DNA of 14,817 bases from an uncultured Lachnospiraceae bacterium. Its GTDB lineage: Bacteria; Bacillota; Clostridia; Lachnospirales; Lachnospiraceae. Where the stretch lies: assembly GCA_902783735.1 (NCBI GenBank), contig CACZSE010000139.1:1-14817 (forward strand), given 5' to 3'. A program made the translations under genes and the position numbers. A model generated the notes under the pieces. That model searched no databases and was not told where the DNA came from. It worked only from the letters and a program-made list of their open reading frames with translations. How positions within the stretch are numbered: the stretch's first letter is position 1; every line of letters starts with the position of its first letter. Positions 6,506 through 12,447 of the stretch are shown one piece after another.

Positions 6506-6536
6506 AAAGAAAGTGCCTCTAAAGGCACTTTCTTTT
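6506..6536. terminator. Terminator between convergent flotillin and response-regulator genes
   Basis: AAAGAAAGTGCCT pairs with AGGCACTTTCTTT (13 bp) around a CTAA loop, followed by one further T on the plus strand after the T-rich right arm. The A-rich left arm supplies a U-rich tail when read from the minus strand, so it can serve both the flotillin gene (ends 6471) and the minus-strand receiver gene (ends 6550). Confidence 0.85.
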
Positions 6537-6549
6537 AATATGTCATATT

Positions 6550-7308
6550 TCAGTCCGAAGCATTCCTGGAAAAGAAGTCTTCAAGCTTATTAAGTAATTG
6601 TTGTTTACTTATATCCTTAAGAAGATATCCTGCGGGTTTCATGGCCATGGCTTTAAGTATTGCCAGTCTGTCACTTTTTCCGGTTAGGAACATGACAGGA
6701 ATATCTTTTGAAAACTGTTCGCTCCTGAGCATTTCAAATACTTTAAGGCCGTCGACAGTAGGCATATCATAGTCCAAGAGTATAAGGTCTACATTATTTC
6801 TGGCTATCCATGTGATGGCCTGCATACCGGATTTAGCCATTCCGACAATATAATCCTCCTTAAGCCATTCATTCATGATATGGAGGAAACTGACGTCATC
6901 ATCACAAAGAAGAATGGATTTTTTACGATCCCGTAGTATCTTGTCTTCAAACATGTCGTTGATACGAGCGTTAAACTGACTCATGTCCAAAGGACGTTCA
7001 AAGATCTCGGAAAAAAGATGTTTGGGAATAAATGCTTCAACGTCGTCTATTTCCTGTTTGTTTCCGATAAAAACAAGACGCTTGTCATAGTCTACACCAA
7101 GATCCTTGAGTAATACCATGACCTCCTGATTCTCTGCGAGCATATCATCGGCATATATCACAATGATATCCGAAGTCTTTCCCGCTGTCTCTATTTCATT
7201 TTCATTAAAAGAGACCTCTGTAACATTGTGTCCCGATTCGACCAGATTCGAGATCATGGCTTTAACCATAAATGTTTTTTCGTCTCTTACAAGTAAGATC
7301 GATCCCAT
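6550..7308 (-). CDS. Dual-receiver response regulator without output domain
   Basis: Predicted 252-residue soluble protein of two receiver-like domains. The second (about 130-248) is complete: acidic cluster DDD (136-138), phospho-acceptor Asp 179 in LLLDYDMP, Thr 209 in FLTGK and Lys 231. The first (about 1-122) keeps the fold pattern (SILLVRDE start, ERPLD end) but has Tyr 52 at or near the phospho-acceptor position and Arg for the usual Lys (105), so it is a probable pseudo-receiver. No DNA-binding, enzymatic or other output domain follows. The ATG is preceded by a strong GGGAGG site, and the gene lies 60 bases downstream of the large hybrid kinase in the same direction. It is the likely final phosphate acceptor, acting through protein contacts or as a phosphate sink. 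Confidence 0.88.
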   Translation of the reverse strand: MGSILLVRDEKTFMVKAMISNLVESGHNVTEVSFNENEIETAGKTSDIIVIYADDMLAENQEVMVLLKDLGVDYDKRLVFIGNKQEIDDVEAFIPKHLFSEIFERPLDMSQFNARINDMFEDKILRDRKKSILLCDDDVSFLHIMNEWLKEDYIVGMAKSGMQAITWIARNNVDLILLDYDMPTVDGLKVFEMLRSEQFSKDIPVMFLTGKSDRLAILKAMAMKPAGYLLKDISKQQLLNKLEDFFSRNASD

Positions 7309-7368
7309 AAAATCCTCCCAGGAAAGAATGATCAGTCTTTACCGGCGTTTGTAAAAGTAAGTATTATA

Positions 7369-10300
7369 TTAAATGCTTGTATCACTTAATCTTTCCGAAA
7401 GCTTTTCCCACTCGAGCTGTGATACAAGAGTGTTTATGTCTTCTGTATATTGTACCATATCTTCGGTCAGTTCGTATTGTTTTAGTGATTTTAATACAAA
7501 ACCGATATTTTCGGCGTCCATGTGATCGGCAAATTCACGTATTGTTATCAAAGCATCCTTCCATGTATCGTCCGTTATGGGTTTAAGATCCTTTTCGGAC
7601 GGGGAGTCGTCATTTGAGAGTTTGGATATGATATCCAGCATGGAGATAAATGCCTCATGATCCTCACCGTCCACATAGAGATCATTGTCGGCCGATGTTT
7701 CAAGGACCTTTGCTAAATATGAAAGGTTAAGGGCTCCGACGATCCTGGCGGTACTTTTTATTGCATGAGCCTCTATTGCATACCTTTTCATGTCATTTTT
7801 GCTGTAGCTCTTTTTTAGTATGTTTTTCTTTATGGGAATATCATTTAAAAATACGGACATTACCTCCATATAGGATCTTACCCCGTCACAATTACGAATG
7901 CCTTCATCCGTATCTATACCGGCTTTTTGAAAGAGCTTAAGGCGGTCATCGAATAATGCATTTTCTTCATCGTTGTAGTTCTTTTCTTTATTCTCATCAT
8001 CATCACTTATATATTGAGAATCTTCGAACTGTATCTTTTCAATCTTATCACCGGGAAGGTACATCATCAACAGGTTGATAAGTTTGCTTCCCGAAACGGG
8101 TTTAGTGATGAAATCGTCAAATCCTTCTTCCAAAAACCGTTCCTTCGCTCCTGCGACAGCATTTGCCGTTAAAGCGATCACACCGGCCTGACTGCTCTTA
8201 TTATCCTCAAGTTCTTTGAGAGCTTTAAGAACCTCTATTCCGTCCATACCCGGCATTCTGTAATCCAAAAGGATCAGATCATAGGTCTTTTGATGTACCA
8301 TATCAAGACATTCCCGGCCGCTTTCGGCTTCATCGATATTAACCTTTGTAACAGAAAGAAGCTCCTTTACCACCACGCGGTTTACTGCCGTATCATCAAC
8401 TATGAGTATATTTGCCGTAGGGGCGATAAACGATGTCATTGAGGTTTTCTTTTTATCGGAAACTGTCTTGGCAAGGTTAATATCGCCTATTTCATCTAAG
8501 GAAGCGAGTTGTTGAGGTAATCTGACAGTAAAGGTCGATCCCTTGCCGTAGGTGCTCTTTACTTCAACCTTACCATCCATCAGATTGAGGATCTGCTTTG
8601 TTATCGCAAGTCCCAGACCGGTTCCTTCGATCGTCTTATTTTTGTCTGTATCAAGTCGTGTGAATTTTTCAAAAAGGCTTTCCTGATCCTCCTTACGGAT
8701 GCCTATACCTGTATCTTTTATCTTAAATACAAGATCGGCGGTGTCTTTAAATCTGTTTTCGTAGAAGACCTTAAGTGTGACACTTCCTTTTTCGGTATAT
8801 TTTACGGCGTTGTTAAGGATATTAAGAAGGATCTGTCTTATCCTCATCTCATCGCCGATGAGTCTGCCGGGAGTTTTCGGGTCTACATCCAGGATCACCG
8901 ACAGATTTTTGGTAGCGGCCTTTTGCTGTATCATTTTAATGACATCCAAGATAACCGAAGAGAGTTCGTATTCATGGTTGGAGATATTCATCTTTCCCAG
9001 TTCGATCTTTGAGATGTCCAAAATATCATTTATCAATGCTAACAGTGTACGTCCGGCACCTTCTATGGTTTTAGCATACTCTACGATCTTTTCATCATTG
9101 CTTTCTCTTAAGATCATCTCATCCATGCCGAGTACCGCATTGATGGGAGTTCTTATCTCATGAGAAACATTGGCGAGAAAGCTGCTCATGGCCTCGTTTG
9201 AAGCTATTGCTTTTTGTTCTTCCATTTTTGCCAGCTTTGTCGCCTTTAAGACGGTTATGAACTCATTTTGTGATATCGGATTTGAGAAATAAAATCCCTG
9301 AAGGTAATCGATACCCATGCCGACTGCCATATCTACCTGACTCTGATCTTCAACACCGGAAATTATGATCTTTTTACCGACCTTTTTTATCATGGATATC
9401 GAACTGTCTAAAATGATCCTTCCGATATCGGAATTGCCGGCTTCACGAAGTATTGACTTATCGATCTTTACCATATCGATGTTCAGATGGAAGATGGCAT
9501 TTATATTTGAAAAGCCGATACCGTAATCATTTACGCTGAAATTGCAGCCGAACTCTCTTAAGATATCCACAAATTCAGTGAGGGATCTTAAATCGGTGGA
9601 AGCTGCGGATTCCATGATCTCAAATGTTATCCTTGAAGGGTCAACATCGTATTTGGATATAATATCTTTTATGTGTTCGGCATATTTGGGCTGGATGCAC
9701 TGAACAACAGACAGATTGATATTTAATGTTTCTATGCCCATCTCTATGGGAATGCCGCTGTTTAAGAATTTACAGACTTCCTCTAGGACAAAATCTCCGA
9801 GTTCGAATATGAATTCACCGCGCTCGGCTATGGGTAAAAAGTCTGCCGGGTACAGATCTCCGACATTTTCATCTTTTAGTCTGAGCAGTGCTTCACCGGA
9901 ACAGATGGACATATTTTTGGAAGAGTATATGGGCTGATAATGAACCACATAGTTATTGTTTTTCAGACCCTCCAAAACAGCCTTTTCATATCTGCTCTGT
10001 CTTAAGATCTCATCGAGACCGCTGCCGTACACAACGTCGCTTCCTACGGAAAGACCTTTGGGTATGGGAGCATGTATCAATGTCATGATCTCGGGCATTG
10101 AACGGATATCCGAGGGAATATCGGCAAATATAACCGAAGCTTCAAAGTTATTTACCCTGCCCTGAAATTCCCAGCCGCTTTTGAATCGTTCGTTGATCTT
10201 TTTGGCGATATCAAGAGTTGCGGCTTTTTCTTTATTCTGACATAAAACTACGAAGGTTCCGGGACCTACATAATAAACGCTGTTTCTGTTTACGAGACTT

Positions 10301-11172
10301 GACAGGTATCCTGCGGTAAGCTCCGTCAGTTTTCCTATATTGGAAGGTCCGATTATCTGCATAAGATTTAAGGGATTATGCATCTTTATACAGATCACAC
10401 AAAAGTGCTCACTTATCTTTAAAAACTTTCTTATATCCTGTGAGAGTGCAACATGATTCTGAATGCCGGTCAAAGAATCCTTTCTGTCATCCTCATTTTC
10501 TATTGTTATCATAATCCCGGTCATAGCCAGAGCTTCGGCAAACAATTCGCTGTGCAGCGGTGCCAGTAAGAGCTGGGCAAGAGTTCCCAGTGCTACCATA
10601 ACGAAGAAATAGATCATCACCTGTTTGGTCTTCCTGGTAACAGCCTCCCAGAAGAATAACAGTACTATCATGGCAAAGAGAAAATACAATATACTTACGA
10701 TATAGAGCACTGACATACCCCATGCCCGCTGGTATTGACGCTGTTCGTTATAATAATACAGCCATTTGGTCAAAGGATTGATAAGAGTGAGAAGAGTTGT
10801 TGCATATACAGGCAATTCGTATATGAGCCTGCGGGTTCTTCCGACCTTTTGATTGGCTCCCGTAATGACCGAAACATATAAACAAAAAAGTGGCGCAAGC
10901 CATGAATGTACCACAAAATAGACGTAATTTGAGACGGATCTTAAGACAAAGGAAAGTTCTGAGGTCGCTGCCGTGGGTTTTGTTATTGCCGCTATCACGT
11001 TACAGATCGCAGTGATCAGAATATCAAAAAATATAAGTATAAAAATCTTATTGTGAAGCGAATCAGTTCTTCTGTGAGTAAATGTATAAAACAGACATGA
11101 AAAACAGATCAACAGGGTAGATATCTGAAAACCGGCATTATCCAGTAGCGTCGAAACAGAATAAGTCGTCAT
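7369..11172 (-). CDS. Membrane GGDEF(degenerate)-EAL-hybrid histidine kinase-REC-HPt fusion
   Basis: Predicted 1267 residues from ATG 11172, chosen because GAGG lies six bases upstream; in-frame ATG 11178 and TTG 11202 are alternatives adding 2 or 10 residues. Domains in order: about seven hydrophobic segments (13-225); a degenerate GGDEF domain (about 231-385) with GPGTF at 303-307 replacing the signature; an EAL domain (about 395-645); HisKA with phospho-His 671 in SHEIRTP; HATPase (N box near 784-788, DTGIGI 820-825, GTGLGL 850-855); a receiver (Asp 926/927, phospho-Asp 970, Thr 1002, Lys 1024); and a histidine-phosphotransfer domain with His 1136 in HAIKS. The EAL domain keeps Glu 427, Asn 486, Glu 518, Lys 572, Glu 608 and Gln 625, but Asn 548 replaces the first Asp of the DDFG pair. 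It likely senses through the membrane domain and passes phosphate to the downstream dual receiver. Confidence 0.92.
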   Translation of the reverse strand: MTTYSVSTLLDNAGFQISTLLICFSCLFYTFTHRRTDSLHNKIFILIFFDILITAICNVIAAITKPTAATSELSFVLRSVSNYVYFVVHSWLAPLFCLYVSVITGANQKVGRTRRLIYELPVYATTLLTLINPLTKWLYYYNEQRQYQRAWGMSVLYIVSILYFLFAMIVLLFFWEAVTRKTKQVMIYFFVMVALGTLAQLLLAPLHSELFAEALAMTGIMITIENEDDRKDSLTGIQNHVALSQDIRKFLKISEHFCVICIKMHNPLNLMQIIGPSNIGKLTELTAGYLSSLVNRNSVYYVGPGTFVVLCQNKEKAATLDIAKKINERFKSGWEFQGRVNNFEASVIFADIPSDIRSMPEIMTLIHAPIPKGLSVGSDVVYGSGLDEILRQSRYEKAVLEGLKNNNYVVHYQPIYSSKNMSICSGEALLRLKDENVGDLYPADFLPIAERGEFIFELGDFVLEEVCKFLNSGIPIEMGIETLNINLSVVQCIQPKYAEHIKDIISKYDVDPSRITFEIMESAASTDLRSLTEFVDILREFGCNFSVNDYGIGFSNINAIFHLNIDMVKIDKSILREAGNSDIGRIILDSSISMIKKVGKKIIISGVEDQSQVDMAVGMGIDYLQGFYFSNPISQNEFITVLKATKLAKMEEQKAIASNEAMSSFLANVSHEIRTPINAVLGMDEMILRESNDEKIVEYAKTIEGAGRTLLALINDILDISKIELGKMNISNHEYELSSVILDVIKMIQQKAATKNLSVILDVDPKTPGRLIGDEMRIRQILLNILNNAVKYTEKGSVTLKVFYENRFKDTADLVFKIKDTGIGIRKEDQESLFEKFTRLDTDKNKTIEGTGLGLAITKQILNLMDGKVEVKSTYGKGSTFTVRLPQQLASLDEIGDINLAKTVSDKKKTSMTSFIAPTANILIVDDTAVNRVVVKELLSVTKVNIDEAESGRECLDMVHQKTYDLILLDYRMPGMDGIEVLKALKELEDNKSSQAGVIALTANAVAGAKERFLEEGFDDFITKPVSGSKLINLLMMYLPGDKIEKIQFEDSQYISDDDENKEKNYNDEENALFDDRLKLFQKAGIDTDEGIRNCDGVRSYMEVMSVFLNDIPIKKNILKKSYSKNDMKRYAIEAHAIKSTARIVGALNLSYLAKVLETSADNDLYVDGEDHEAFISMLDIISKLSNDDSPSEKDLKPITDDTWKDALITIREFADHMDAENIGFVLKSLKQYELTEDMVQYTEDINTLVSQLEWEKLSERLSDTSI

Positions 11173-11233
11173 AGGCATCCTCAATATATATAAAAAATCC
11201 AATCACTGTTACCTTTGGCTGTTTTAGCCTGCA

Positions 11234-11283
11234 ATCATAATAAATATATCAGAATAAGTGTAATAAAAGATCATAATAAATAT
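11234..11283. repeat. 14-bp AT-rich direct repeats in the divergent intergenic region
   Basis: ATCATAATAAATAT occurs at 11234-11247 and again at 11270-11283, 36 bp apart. Read on the minus strand each copy contains TATTAT, a plausible -10 for the kinase gene, but no good -35 stands at the right distance. They could be regulator sites or promoter elements; the sequence is AT-rich, so chance contributes. Confidence 0.4.
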
Positions 11284-11317
11284 GAATCGGTCATTAAATC
11301 ACTTGAAAAGAATCTTC

Positions 11318-11333
11318 AAAGGTATTAACCTTT
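11318..11333. promoter_or_regulatory. 16-bp palindrome upstream of the D-lactate dehydrogenase, candidate operator
   Basis: AAAGGT (11318-11323) and ACCTTT (11328-11333) are perfect arms around ATTA. It overlaps the -10 position (11326-11331) of a weak candidate promoter that starts with TTGAAA at 11303-11308, so a bound regulator could block the dehydrogenase gene. The sequence does not match the known Rex or CcpA consensus well. Confidence 0.4.
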
Positions 11334-11367
11334 TTATTAGGATAAAAAAGCATAAGGAGGAAATATC

Positions 11368-12405
11368 ATGATCAAAGTAGCTTTTTATGATGCCAAGGAA
11401 TATGACAGAACATCCTTTGAACGCTATAGCGGATCCGAGGAGATGACTTTTAAGTTCTTTGACACGAAATTAAACGAGGATACTGTAGAGCTCGCGAAAG
11501 AAAGTGATGCTGTATGTGTCTTTGTAAATGATACCGTTAATGCAGCCGTTATAGATAAGCTCTACGAATACGGAGTAAAGATCATAGCTCTCAGATCAGC
11601 CGGATATAACAATGTGGATGTTCAGGCTGCTTTCGGAAAAGTTCATGTGGTACACGTTCCGGCATATTCTCCCTATGCTGTAGCCGAGCATGCAATGGCT
11701 CTTTTGCTCACGTCCATAAGAAGGATACACAAAGCATATAACAGAACAAGAGAGTTTAATTTCTCACTTAATGGGCTGACCGGGTTTGATCTGCATTCAA
11801 AAACAGTTGGTGTGATCGGTACCGGTAAGATCGGACGCATATTTATCGATATATGTCACGGTTTTGGAATGAAGGTTATAGCTTATGATGCATACCCTGC
11901 AAAAGACAGCGGTATAGATTATGTTTCCCTTGAAGAGCTTTTTAAAGAAAGTGACATCATATCCCTTCACTGTCCTTTAACACCCGAGACCAATCACATG
12001 ATCGATGAATCGGCTATCGACAAGATGAAAAAGGGTGTTGTGATCGTAAATACATCAAGAGGAGCGCTTATCGATACCGAAGCACTTCTTAAGGGGATCA
12101 AGGCCAGAAAGGTTGGAGCAGCATGTCTGGATGTATATGAGGAAGAGGCAGATATCTTCTTTGAAGATCGTTCCGGTCATATTTTAAATGATGATCTGCT
12201 TTCCCGTCTTATCTCCATGCCCAATGTCATAGTGACATCGCATCAGGCTTTTTTGACACAGGAGGCATTATACAATATTGCTGAAACGACCGTAAAAAAC
12301 ATAAAGTCGTATTTTACCAATGACGGAATATGTGACAATGAATTATGCTATCGCTGCGGCAGTATAGACAAGTGTAAGAAGGACAGAAAGGAAAGGTGTT
12401 TTTAA
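11368..12405 (+). CDS. ldhA: D-lactate dehydrogenase (LdhA-class D-2-hydroxyacid dehydrogenase)
   Basis: Predicted 345-residue cytoplasmic NAD-dependent enzyme reducing pyruvate to D-lactate to regenerate NAD during fermentation. It closely follows the LdhA pattern: RSAGYNNVD (76-84), PAYSPYAVAEHA (98-109), NFSLNGLTGF (131-140), the dinucleotide loop GTGKIG (151-156) with Asp 174 after the second strand favouring NAD, NTSRG with catalytic Arg 231, an acidic EEE (258-260) supplying the catalytic Glu, and SHQAF with catalytic His 292. The ribosome site AAGGAGG is strong. Unlike plain LdhA, the last ~25 residues hold five cysteines (322, 327, 330, 336, 344), which suggests a metal-binding or redox-sensitive tail. 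Other D-2-hydroxyacid specificities remain possible. Confidence 0.9.
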   Translation: MIKVAFYDAKEYDRTSFERYSGSEEMTFKFFDTKLNEDTVELAKESDAVCVFVNDTVNAAVIDKLYEYGVKIIALRSAGYNNVDVQAAFGKVHVVHVPAYSPYAVAEHAMALLLTSIRRIHKAYNRTREFNFSLNGLTGFDLHSKTVGVIGTGKIGRIFIDICHGFGMKVIAYDAYPAKDSGIDYVSLEELFKESDIISLHCPLTPETNHMIDESAIDKMKKGVVIVNTSRGALIDTEALLKGIKARKVGAACLDVYEEEADIFFEDRSGHILNDDLLSRLISMPNVIVTSHQAFLTQEALYNIAETTVKNIKSYFTNDGICDNELCYRCGSIDKCKKDRKERCF

Positions 12406-12447
12406 ACTGTCTTAAAAGTATACAGACTGTTGTTAAGGAGACGACAA

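Noticed and set aside
8777..9163. 128-codon plus-strand frame opposite the kinase HisKA/HATPase region
   Set aside because: It lies opposite strongly conserved kinase motifs and has no promoter or ribosome site of its own.
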